From: Proteiniphilum sp.
GTDB lineage: Bacteria; Bacteroidota; Bacteroidia; Bacteroidales; Dysgonomonadaceae
Length of the DNA stretch: 6,213 nucleotides
Direction of reading: 5' to 3'
NCBI GenBank assembly: GCA_031284475.1
Contig: JAISZV010000163.1
Location: 1 to 6,213 of the forward strand
Each line of letters begins with the position of its first letter. Positions within the stretch are counted from its first letter, which is position 1. The notes under the pieces are model-generated. The model did no database searches, was not told the origin of the DNA, and worked only from the letters and a program-made list of their open reading frames with translations. Position numbers and translations under genes: made by a program. Positions 1-6,213 of this stretch are shown here, in pieces.

Positions 1-2
1 GT

Positions 3-695
3 ATAGGATTAGGGAAATATTATGCGGAAAATAACTCCTTGCAAAGTGGCGATACGACAGCCGTTCAAGTAGAGATAGGGCAAAAAGCTAAGATGCAGTT
101 GCCCGACGGCACATCCGTATGGCTTAATTCTTCCGGTTCAATCACTTACGATAATACCTACAATAAAAAAGATCGTGTAGTTTATTTGCAGGGAGAAGCT
201 TACTTTGAGGTAAGCAAAGATCAAAAGCGCCCGTTTATCGTAAAAATGAACGAGATTTCCGTCGAAGCGCTGGGGACAAGTTTCAATGTAAAAGCGTATC
301 CTGAAGACAATTACATCGTAGCGACATTGATTGAAGGAAGTATCCGTATCAGTTCACCCGTACAATCGGAATTACTGGCGCCAAACGAACGAATTACGGT
401 TACCAAAAGCGACGGGCAATTCGTAAAAAATATATTGCCGGATGCGAAAAAGAATATTTCATGGATTAACAGTCAATTGGCCTTTGAGCAGGAACGGATG
501 GAGGATATAGCCAAAATGTTGGAACGAATGTATAATGTCCGTATTTGTTTTGCTTCGGAAAAGTTGAAAGATATCCGTTTTTCGGGAACAATTAAAAACA
601 ACAACATGGAAAATGTATTGCAGTTAATAGAATTTGTCGCCCCGATTCGCTATACCCTTGAAAAAGACGCAACAATAACAATTCGATCGAAGTAA
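3..695 (+). CDS. FecR-family anti-sigma factor, 3' part (5' end outside window)
   Basis: This is the periplasmic part of a FecR-type anti-sigma factor, which holds an ECF sigma factor at the inner membrane until a signal arrives from an outer-membrane TonB-dependent transporter. The frame is open to the left edge (first full codon at 3), so the visible 230 residues lack the N-terminal cytoplasmic domain and the membrane segment expected in a protein of about 330 aa. A TTG at 39 is only an internal codon. Visible residues about 21-117 are the FecR domain, with the family hallmarks LPDGTSVWLNSSGSI, LQGEAYFEVSKD, RPFIV, ALGTSFNVKAY and TLIEGSIRI. Residues about 160-229 are the C-terminal DUF4974/STN-like domain (LAFEQERMEDIAKMLER, then FSGTIKNNNMENVL). 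The stop TAA is at 693-695. The next gene is an STN-bearing SusC, its expected partner. The domain calls are confident; which sigma factor and ligand it serves is inferred. Confidence 0.93.
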   Translation: MGLGKYYAENNSLQSGDTTAVQVEIGQKAKMQLPDGTSVWLNSSGSITYDNTYNKKDRVVYLQGEAYFEVSKDQKRPFIVKMNEISVEALGTSFNVKAYPEDNYIVATLIEGSIRISSPVQSELLAPNERITVTKSDGQFVKNILPDAKKNISWINSQLAFEQERMEDIAKMLERMYNVRICFASEKLKDIRFSGTIKNNNMENVLQLIEFVAPIRYTLEKDATITIRSK

Positions 696-758
696 ATGAT
701 ACGCACAGCCTTTAACCTTTAAAAAAAACAGCCATGAACACATCTTGAAATCACACAC

Positions 759-793
759 AAAAAACGGAACAATGTGGGCGCATTATTCCGTTC
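759..793 (-). terminator. Intrinsic-terminator-like hairpin, minus-strand orientation
   Basis: Bases 763-774 and 781-792 form a 12-bp inverted repeat around the 6-base loop 775-780. In a minus-strand RNA all 12 positions pair, one as a U-G wobble, and 793/762 add another possible G-U pair. In a plus-strand RNA the same position is a C-A mismatch (770/785). After the stem the minus strand continues with U at 762-759, giving six U in a row with the two at the stem end. On the plus strand the right arm is followed by CATGCAAAG, with no U run. Both asymmetries say the structure ends a minus-strand transcript. With no minus-strand gene nearby, an antisense RNA is the simplest client. Confidence 0.55.
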
Positions 794-872
794 ATGCAAA
801 GAGGGTTCTCTCATAAAATCAAAAACATAATTGAAGAAAAATATCTTCAAGGGTCTGTTTTGTGCCCTGTTT
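759..872 (-). ncRNA. Predicted antisense small RNA opposite the susC leader (DonS-like position)
   Basis: A minus-strand transcript of about 110 nt is predicted between a perfect -7 promoter element (886 to 879) and an intrinsic-terminator-like hairpin with U run (793 to 759). The start near 872 is estimated from the usual spacing to the -7 element. The RNA would contain a small hairpin (AGAG-AACC-CTCT, 811 to 800) and end in the terminator stem. It lies wholly opposite the leader between the anti-sigma gene and the susC ATG, so it could pair with the susC mRNA and lower its expression. Known background: in Bacteroides fragilis, cis-antisense RNAs of the DonS type sit in this position in ECF-sigma/anti-sigma controlled Sus-like loci and repress the susC homologue. 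Seen here: the promoter box, stem, U run and position. Inferred: that it is transcribed and what it does. The main weakness is the lack of a well-spaced -33 element. Confidence 0.5.
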
Positions 873-878
873 GCCCTG

Positions 879-905
879 CAAAGATATAAAAATATTACCA
901 AACAA
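879..905 (-). promoter_or_regulatory. Predicted minus-strand promoter with exact Bacteroidota -7 element
   Basis: On the minus strand, 886 to 879 reads TATCTTTG, an exact match to the Bacteroidota -7 consensus TAnnTTTG, and the next bases are CA. Upstream lie TTTG (902 to 899, gap 12 nt) and TTG (905 to 903, gap 16 nt). Both are closer than the roughly 19-21 nt usually seen between the -33 and -7 boxes, so the -33 element is doubtful. The stretch between is very AT-rich. A start near 872 would feed straight into the hairpin terminator at 793-759. The box sits 35 bases ahead of the susC ATG and points away from it, so it cannot serve susC. Confidence 0.45.
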
Positions 906-920
906 TCTAATACGAAAAAT

Positions 921-3900
921 ATGAGTAATTTAAAAAAAGCGTTTGATTACCTGTTGTTATTCCTTTTTATAATGGCTGGCCATACAATCTGTTTTGGGCA
1001 AGTTACGATTTCGGCAAATAATACGGCAATCAAACAAATTATCCTCCAAATAGAAAAAGATAATGGATACAGTTTTTTTTATAGTGACGACGCCCTCGAC
1101 TTAGACAGGGAAGTCACGGTGAACATACAAAACGAAAGTATAGAAGCGGCATTAAACAAAGTATTTGCCGGAACAAACATTCGCTATGCCATTGGAAAAG
1201 ATAAGCAAATCCTGCTGACAACGGAACCTGTTGCGCAGGCCTCAAAGAAATATTTTGGCATCGTCACGGATGCGAACCATGAAGAGCCCATTACCGGCGC
1301 CAGCATTGCCGTAAAGGGCACTCGAACCGCCACGTTTACGGATGTTGACGGCAAATTCTCCATCGAAGCGCCCGCCGGTTCCACCTTACTGATAACCTAT
1401 ATCGGATATGCGCCGAAAGAAGTAAGGTTGGGCGAAAGCGCAGACTTGCGTATTGTTATACGGGAAGTTGTGAAATCGTTGGATGAGGTAGTGGTGGTGG
1501 GATACGGGACAATGAAAAAGCGAGACCTTACCGGTGCAGTATCTTCGATTAAGATGACCGATGCTCCCGTGCAGACATTCACCAACGTGGGCTATGCGCT
1601 TTCGGGTAAAGCGGCAGGGTTCCAGGTAACCCGCACCAGTGCACAGGTGGGCGGCGGTTCTTCCTTTAAAATTCGCGGGGCGGCTTCAACCGGTGTCGGC
1701 AACGATCCGCTATTTATTATTGACGGTTTTCCTGTGTCGTCTGGTGGATATTTGAGTTTGGGTGGGACTGCTGAGCGCTATACCGCAGGAACGATGGATA
1801 ACATTCTCGAATCAATCAACCCCAACGACATTGAATCAATTGAAGTGTTGAAAGACGCCAGTTCGACCGCTATTTACGGCGCGCGTGCCGGGCACGGGGT
1901 AGTAATTATTACCACCAAACGCGGCAAAGAGGGCAAAATCAATGTGTCTTATTCCGGCAATGTAACGGTCCAAAACGCACGCAATACGTATAAGATGTTG
2001 AATGGCGAAGAGTATATGCTGGAATATAATCGTTTCCTCCATGAGCGATGGTTGCGCGAGAATGGTCAGGATATTTATGCAGGCTATTTGCCGACCAAGC
2101 CGAATCCGACGCCATTCATTCCGAGTTATAATGTTATAGATATAGCCACTGCTGAAACAACCGACTGGTTCGGTGAATTAACCCGCCCGGGCGTGATGCA
2201 ATCGCACGATTTGTCGGTGAACGGCGGAACTAAGAATACCAAGTATGCGGCTGCGCTGAACTATACCGATCATGCCGGCGTGCTGAAAAACAACAATATG
2301 GGTAGAACCACCCTCCGCCTGAATCTTGACCAGAATTTCTCAAAGTATGTGAGTGGCGGTATTTCAATGAATCTCAGCCGGAATACTTACGACAACATAC
2401 CTTTGGGTTCCGACAAGTGGCAAAATGCGGGGCTGATTTCGGCAGCAGTATCCTTTAATCCGGCTATTCCCATATACGACAGTGAAGGGAATTATTCCAT
2501 CAATCCGCAATTACCGACAATTCCTAACCCGGTAAGCTTACTCGAAATCACGGATGTTACCAATAAAGAACGCTTGTTTGGACAGGCTTTTGTGGACGTA
2601 ACGCCTGTGCAGGATCTGACACTGCGCGCCTCGTTTGGCATTGACCGCAAGTTTCAGAAACGAAAAAACTATTTGCCCAAAACCACGCGCTATGGCGCGG
2701 GTGTGAACGGCTCGGGGTTTATTTCGGAAGAAGACCGCAACGATTACCTAATGGACTTGACGGCTACCTATATCAAACAATTCGGCGATCACAGGCTGAC
2801 GGCCTTGCTGGGCTACTCATACCAGCGATTTGAAACGGAAGGATTCAACACTTCCAACTCCGATTTTATTACTGATGCGTTCCTGTACAATAATTTGGGC
2901 GCCGGCGCATTTGAAAAACCCGGCGTAAATTCTTGGGCATCGCTTAGCTCGCTCAATTCGTTTTTTGGCCGCGTGAGTTATTCGTTCCTTGAGCGGTATT
3001 TACTGACCACTACATTGCGTGCCGATGGCGCATCCAATTTTGATCCGGATAATCGCTGGGGCTATTTTCCTTCCGTATCGGCAGGCTGGCGGTTCTCGGA
3101 AGAACCTTTTTTGGAATCGCTGTCAACGGTGTTGTCCAATGGGAAAATCCGCGTCAGCTATGGCCAAACCGGGAACTCAAATATCGGTAACCGCGTGTTG
3201 GATTTATATGACGTGAATATATGGCTGTCGAGTTTCTTCGGGAACAGTCCACATCCCGCCGTTATTGCCTCTCAATTAGGCAACAAGTTCCTGACATGGG
3301 AAACTACCACGGAAATAAACATAGGGCTCGATTTGGGATTTTTCAATAACCGTATTGGCCTGACGGCAGAATATTTCGACCGTACGATTTCAGACCTGCT
3401 GTCATCCAAATCGCTGATGTTTTACTACGAACTGACCTCTACCGCCGCCAATATCGGTGCGACGCGCAGCACAGGGGTTGAAATTACGCTGAATACCCAG
3501 AATATACGCACGACCGATTGGCATTGGACTTCCGACATTACGTTCTCGACCTATAATGACCGTTGGAAAACACGCGACCCGACTTGGAAGCCCGCTTCCT
3601 ATGAAAAAGAAGACGCCCCGATTCGTGCTTTTTATTCCTATGAGGCAGACGGGATATTGCAGGCCGGGGAACCGGCGCCGGCACATCAACCCTTGTTGTT
3701 GCCCGGGCAGGTGAAATTGAAAGACCTCAGTGGACCGGATGGCGTTCCCGACGGAAAATTGGACAACTATGATGTACAGTTGAACGGCACATGGGATCCC
3801 GCCTTTATTTTCGGGCTTAACAATACGCTGGCGTACAAAAATTTCGATCTGAATATCTATCTCTATGGCGAAGTAAACAAAATTATGGGCGCCAGTTACT

Positions 3901-4259
3901 ACGACGGATGGACTTTTTCAGGCGGCAGTTTAGACATCGGTGAAAACGTATCGGCAGCCATCAGGGAAACTTATGGCTCTGATAATCTGAATACCACCCG
4001 CCCCAGTTCTTATTCTTCCTCTTACGGGAACGGTAATTTTTATCAGAAGAAAATTTCCTTTATCCGGGTGCGTAATATTACGCTGGGCTACACCGTACCT
4101 TTGAAGAAAAGTATCATGGATAAACTGCGGGTATATATTGATATAAACAACCCGCTTGTAATTACTAACTGGACGGGTATTGATCCCGAAACCGATAATG
4201 GCTCGTATGCTTATCCCAATGTGTTGGGCGTGAGTGTGGGTGTTAATGTAACCTTTTAA
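921..4259 (+). CDS. SusC/RagA-family TonB-dependent outer-membrane transporter with STN domain
   Basis: This is the outer-membrane barrel that imports glycan or peptide fragments delivered by a SusD lipoprotein, powered by TonB. The ATG at 921 gives 1112 aa. The frame also reads back to a TTG at 831, but the ATG starts a proper signal peptide (hydrophobic run LLLFLFIMAG, likely cleavage near residue 26), so it is preferred. Domains: STN about 28-100; carboxypeptidase-regulatory-like beta sandwich about 111-180 (FGIVTDANHEEPITGASI); TonB-box-like DEVVVVGYGTM at 188-198; plug about 199-336, with IRGAAS, PLFIIDGFPV and the SusC signature from NPNDIESIEVLKDAS through TTKRGK; then the beta barrel to a terminal phenylalanine (GVSVGVNVTF). 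A calcium-loop-like stretch lies at 935-948. The STN domain and the anti-sigma gene upstream mark it as a signal-transducing transporter. The susD start follows 12 bp after the stop. GC content is low up to about codon 110 and then rises. The substrate is unknown. Confidence 0.96.
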   Translation: MSNLKKAFDYLLLFLFIMAGHTICFGQVTISANNTAIKQIILQIEKDNGYSFFYSDDALDLDREVTVNIQNESIEAALNKVFAGTNIRYAIGKDKQILLTTEPVAQASKKYFGIVTDANHEEPITGASIAVKGTRTATFTDVDGKFSIEAPAGSTLLITYIGYAPKEVRLGESADLRIVIREVVKSLDEVVVVGYGTMKKRDLTGAVSSIKMTDAPVQTFTNVGYALSGKAAGFQVTRTSAQVGGGSSFKIRGAASTGVGNDPLFIIDGFPVSSGGYLSLGGTAERYTAGTMDNILESINPNDIESIEVLKDASSTAIYGARAGHGVVIITTKRGKEGKINVSYSGNVTVQNARNTYKMLNGEEYMLEYNRFLHERWLRENGQDIYAGYLPTKPNPTPFIPSYNVIDIATAETTDWFGELTRPGVMQSHDLSVNGGTKNTKYAAALNYTDHAGVLKNNNMGRTTLRLNLDQNFSKYVSGGISMNLSRNTYDNIPLGSDKWQNAGLISAAVSFNPAIPIYDSEGNYSINPQLPTIPNPVSLLEITDVTNKERLFGQAFVDVTPVQDLTLRASFGIDRKFQKRKNYLPKTTRYGAGVNGSGFISEEDRNDYLMDLTATYIKQFGDHRLTALLGYSYQRFETEGFNTSNSDFITDAFLYNNLGAGAFEKPGVNSWASLSSLNSFFGRVSYSFLERYLLTTTLRADGASNFDPDNRWGYFPSVSAGWRFSEEPFLESLSTVLSNGKIRVSYGQTGNSNIGNRVLDLYDVNIWLSSFFGNSPHPAVIASQLGNKFLTWETTTEINIGLDLGFFNNRIGLTAEYFDRTISDLLSSKSLMFYYELTSTAANIGATRSTGVEITLNTQNIRTTDWHWTSDITFSTYNDRWKTRDPTWKPASYEKEDAPIRAFYSYEADGILQAGEPAPAHQPLLLPGQVKLKDLSGPDGVPDGKLDNYDVQLNGTWDPAFIFGLNNTLAYKNFDLNIYLYGEVNKIMGASYYDGWTFSGGSLDIGENVSAAIRETYGSDNLNTTRPSSYSSSYGNGNFYQKKISFIRVRNITLGYTVPLKKSIMDKLRVYIDINNPLVITNWTGIDPETDNGSYAYPNVLGVSVGVNVTF

Positions 4260-4271
4260 AACGACAGAACA

Positions 4272-5807
4272 ATGAATAGACATTTTAAATTTCTGAAAAA
4301 CGTGATAGTAGGCCTGTGTTGCCTGCTTGCTGCCGGATCGTGCGAATTGGAATCGGAAACCTATGACCGGATTAATGCCAGTATTTTTCCGAAATCGGAA
4401 GCCGACGTAGATGCGCTGGTGACCGGTTATGCCTATGGCGTATTCCAAAACAGTTTCTATGACTATATGTTCAATGCGCACGATGGCCTCTTTCTTGCGA
4501 ATGATCTGACATCCGACTATGGCATGTGTCAGGACGGTTGGTCAAGGGGAGATTTGACCTTTGTGCGATATACGCAAAATTCTTCCGTATATACCGAATA
4601 CATCCGGCCGAGTTATATGTATTCGAACTGGATCAGCAAAATGACGCTGGCGCTTTACCGCATCAAAGATGTGCCGATGCGACAGGAAGTGAAAGACCGC
4701 TACAATGCCGAACTTCGGATGGGGCGTGGCTGGCTGGCATATCTCCTGTATGAATCCTTTGGCCCGATTGTGATTGCAGATCTCGAAACCCTGCTAAATC
4801 CGGCGGAGGAAATCATTTTGCCCCGCTTGTCGGAAGAGGATATGCAAACCTTTATCGAAACTGAGCTGACGGAAGCCGCCAAAGGATTGGACTATAACTA
4901 CCGGAAAGGCGACGCCAACTGGGGACGTTTTACCAAAGGTTTGGCGAATACCGTCCTCCTGAAATTCTACATGCACACCAAACAGTGGGCAAAAGCTGAA
5001 GCCATGGGGCGCGAATTACTCAAACCCGAGTATGGCTATGACTTAGTGCCTGAATATCAGGATATCTTTACACTGGCCAACGAACAGAATATAGAAATTA
5101 TCTGGGCGGCGCAATGCGTGCGGGGATATGCTGAAAACCAGTGGCACACCTCTGTATTGCCGGCCGATTATAACTTTACGCCTTTCTTGAATGGGCTAAC
5201 CAAATGGAACGGATACAAAATATCCTGGCCGTTTGTCAACACCTTTGATGCGAGTGACAAGCGGCTGCAAACCATTGTTACTTCCTACACCAGTAAGGAT
5301 GGTGTGGTGCACAATGAAACAAACGACGCGTACGACCCCAGCGCGCTTATTTATCGCGGTGCTATTCCGCTCAAGTATGAAATCGATCCAACTACTACAG
5401 GGCAAACATCGCAAGTGGACTGGATTGTATATCGGTTTGCCGATGTGCTAACCCTGACGGCGGAAGCCATTGTGCGTAACGGCAACTCAGTGACATCCGA
5501 GGCAGTGGCGTTGCTCAACCGTGTCCGTACCCGTTCGTTGCCGAACAAAGCCTACCTGCAGTCTAACTTTACAGGTGTTTCCGACTTCCTGACCGCCGTA
5601 CTCAACGAGCGGGGCTGGGAGTTGTATTTCGAGGGCGCCCGCAGGGCCGACCTTATTCGTCACGGCGTATATGTGGAAAAAATACTGGAAAAAGCGCAGG
5701 CACACGGGCAGCAAACGCTGGTAAGCGAAAAATACCTCCGGTATCCCCTTCCGCAAAATGTCATTGATGAAGGCAAGGGTGTCATTGAGCAAAATCCGGA
5801 TTTTTAA
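4272..5807 (+). CDS. SusD/RagB-family nutrient-binding outer-membrane lipoprotein
   Basis: This is the surface lipoprotein that caps the SusC barrel and captures the substrate. It has 511 aa, a usual family length. The signal peptide ends in a lipobox, LAAGSC, with the lipidated cysteine at residue 24. The next residues, ELESE, are acidic, as in Bacteroidota surface-export signals. The N-terminal half is the helical TPR-like SusD fold (about 25-280). The C-terminal SusD/RagB region carries clear hallmarks: YRFADVLTLTAEAI from 387, ALLNRVRTRS, NERGWELYFEGARRADLIRHG at 445-465, and the ending YPLPQNVIDE...IEQNPDF. It starts 12 bp after susC and is surely co-transcribed with it. There is no Shine-Dalgarno sequence before the ATG. 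Aromatic ligand-contact residues cannot be named from sequence alone, so the ligand remains open. Confidence 0.95.
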   Translation: MNRHFKFLKNVIVGLCCLLAAGSCELESETYDRINASIFPKSEADVDALVTGYAYGVFQNSFYDYMFNAHDGLFLANDLTSDYGMCQDGWSRGDLTFVRYTQNSSVYTEYIRPSYMYSNWISKMTLALYRIKDVPMRQEVKDRYNAELRMGRGWLAYLLYESFGPIVIADLETLLNPAEEIILPRLSEEDMQTFIETELTEAAKGLDYNYRKGDANWGRFTKGLANTVLLKFYMHTKQWAKAEAMGRELLKPEYGYDLVPEYQDIFTLANEQNIEIIWAAQCVRGYAENQWHTSVLPADYNFTPFLNGLTKWNGYKISWPFVNTFDASDKRLQTIVTSYTSKDGVVHNETNDAYDPSALIYRGAIPLKYEIDPTTTGQTSQVDWIVYRFADVLTLTAEAIVRNGNSVTSEAVALLNRVRTRSLPNKAYLQSNFTGVSDFLTAVLNERGWELYFEGARRADLIRHGVYVEKILEKAQAHGQQTLVSEKYLRYPLPQNVIDEGKGVIEQNPDF

Positions 5808-5845
5808 ATTTAACAATATATTATTACATTTTAAAACAGAAATTT

Positions 5846-6213
5846 ATGAAAAAGTCAACGATACAAATAGTCATCTGTTTTTTCGCAATCCTCATGCTGG
5901 GGGCTTGTAAAGAAGAGTCTGTGCCCGTGTTCAATGTCCCGGCGGATGAAATTGCCAACTTGACCCCGTTTAGCGCAGCCGGTGAAATCAAAAGCATAAC
6001 AGTTGAAGCTTCCGGTAATGTTACGGCTACTTCCGACCAGCCGGACTGGTGTATCCCTACTTATGCCTACCGGCATAACCTGCTTTTTTTTGATGTGAAA
6101 CCCAATGAAGGGACAGCGCGCACTGCCGTTGTTACTGTGCAATCCGAAGGATTCCCGGATATCACAGTGCCCATTTCACAGTTGGGCGCTCCTCCTTCGC
6201 TATCGGTCACAGA
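5846..6213 (+). CDS. BACON-domain lipoprotein, 5' part (3' end outside window)
   Basis: The first 122 residues are visible and run open off the right edge. The N-terminus (MKKSTIQIVICFFAILMLGAC) is a lipoprotein signal peptide with lipobox LGAC. Cysteine 21 is followed by KEES, an acidic stretch consistent with surface display. Residues about 31-114 fit the BACON domain, a beta-sandwich module common in Bacteroidota glycan-binding proteins and hydrolases: a Ser/Ala-Gly turn (SAAGEIKSITVEASG), the conserved tryptophan in SDQPDWCI (W68), FFDVKPNEGTARTAVVTV, and a closing VPISQLG. The following APPSLSV looks like the start of a second BACON repeat. The ATG lies 38 bp after susD in an AT-rich gap without a visible terminator, so it is probably in the same operon, in the place where SusE/SusF-type surface glycan-binding proteins sit. 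Whether the missing part is a binding module, a glycoside hydrolase or a peptidase cannot be told. Confidence 0.88.
   Translation, partial: MKKSTIQIVICFFAILMLGACKEESVPVFNVPADEIANLTPFSAAGEIKSITVEASGNVTATSDQPDWCIPTYAYRHNLLFFDVKPNEGTARTAVVTVQSEGFPDITVPISQLGAPPSLSVT

Larger units (their letters stand above)
696..920 (+). promoter_or_regulatory. fecR-susC intergenic region: presumed susC promoter and leader
   Basis: This 225-bp AT-rich gap separates the anti-sigma gene from susC and should hold the susC promoter and 5' leader. I found no + strand match to the Bacteroidota housekeeping -7 element TAnnTTTG. That fits a promoter read by the ECF sigma factor instead, whose motif I cannot identify. 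No Shine-Dalgarno sequence precedes the ATG at 921; the upstream stretch is A/T-rich, as is common in this phylum. A small hairpin, AGAG-GGTT-CTCT, lies at 800-811. The rest is dominated by minus-strand signals, listed separately. Short + strand ORFs here (772-816, 14 codons; 794-889, 31 codons) have no supporting evidence. Confidence 0.45.

Noticed and set aside
763..792. Hairpin as a plus-strand terminator for fecR or an attenuator for susC
   Set aside because: No U run follows it on the plus strand, and the stem has a C-A mismatch in that orientation.
794..889. Plus-strand 31-codon ORF with a CPVC motif (MQRGFSHKIK...)
   Set aside because: No family recognised and no start-site support. 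It overlaps the antisense-RNA region, and short ORFs like this are expected by chance.
719..901. Minus-strand ORF of 60 codons in the fecR-susC gap
   Set aside because: It has no recognisable family, and its frame runs through the predicted terminator hairpin. Better explained as chance in non-coding DNA or an RNA gene.
3402..3689. Minus-strand ORF of 95 codons inside susC
   Set aside because: Shadow frame of the barrel-coding sequence with no domain features.
3930..4481. Long minus-strand ORF of 183 codons across the susC/susD junction
   Set aside because: It is a shadow of two strongly supported genes, shows no domain, and would span the 12-bp operon junction.
5806..5845. Two AAATTT copies flanking the susD-BACON gap
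   Set aside because: Six-base self-palindromes in very AT-rich DNA; no stable stem, and not distinguishable from chance.
5855..6142. Minus-strand ORF of 95 codons opposite the BACON lipoprotein
   Set aside because: The plus frame has a clear lipoprotein signal and BACON hallmarks; the minus frame has nothing recognisable.
1..6213. Mobile elements, CRISPR, tRNA or phase-variation inverted repeats
   Set aside because: No transposase, integrase, repeat array, tRNA-like sequence or paired recombination sites were seen.

Overview
The window is part of a polysaccharide-utilisation-type (Sus-like) locus from a member of the phylum Bacteroidota. Everything recognisable reads on the + strand. The order is: 3' part of a FecR-family anti-sigma factor (3-695), a 225-bp non-coding gap (696-920), a SusC/RagA-type TonB-dependent transporter with an N-terminal STN signalling domain (921-4259), its SusD/RagB lipoprotein partner (4272-5807), and the 5' part of a BACON-domain lipoprotein (5846 to the right edge). 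The SusC/SusD pair, the acidic residues after the lipoprotein cysteines, the absence of Shine-Dalgarno sequences and the AT-rich start regions all point to Bacteroidota. The genus cannot be settled from the sequence alone.

How the parts would work together: SusD and probably the BACON lipoprotein bind an oligosaccharide or glycopeptide at the cell surface, and SusC imports it using TonB energy. The STN domain of SusC can report substrate passage to the periplasmic C-terminal domain of the FecR protein. FecR in turn controls an ECF sigma factor, whose gene is expected just left of the window. In Bacteroides this sigma/anti-sigma arrangement is typical of loci for host glycans such as mucin O-glycans. 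The actual substrate is not visible here because no enzyme lies in the window.

The most interesting part is the gap between fecR and susC. On the minus strand it holds an exact Bacteroides-type -7 element (TATCTTTG, 886 to 879). About 85 bases downstream there is a hairpin that pairs fully only in the minus-strand RNA and is followed by a U run (793 to 759). Together these predict an antisense RNA of roughly 110 nt opposite the susC leader. Its position between anti-sigma gene and susC matches the DonS-type antisense repressors described in Bacteroides. The prediction comes from reading the sequence and has no expression evidence.

A second point is a composition step inside susC. The signal peptide and STN domain are about 37% GC, while the sequence from about 1261 onward is close to 58% at first. 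This coincides with the STN/carboxypeptidase-regulatory-like domain boundary. No tRNA, rRNA, CRISPR array, insertion sequence or attachment site was seen.
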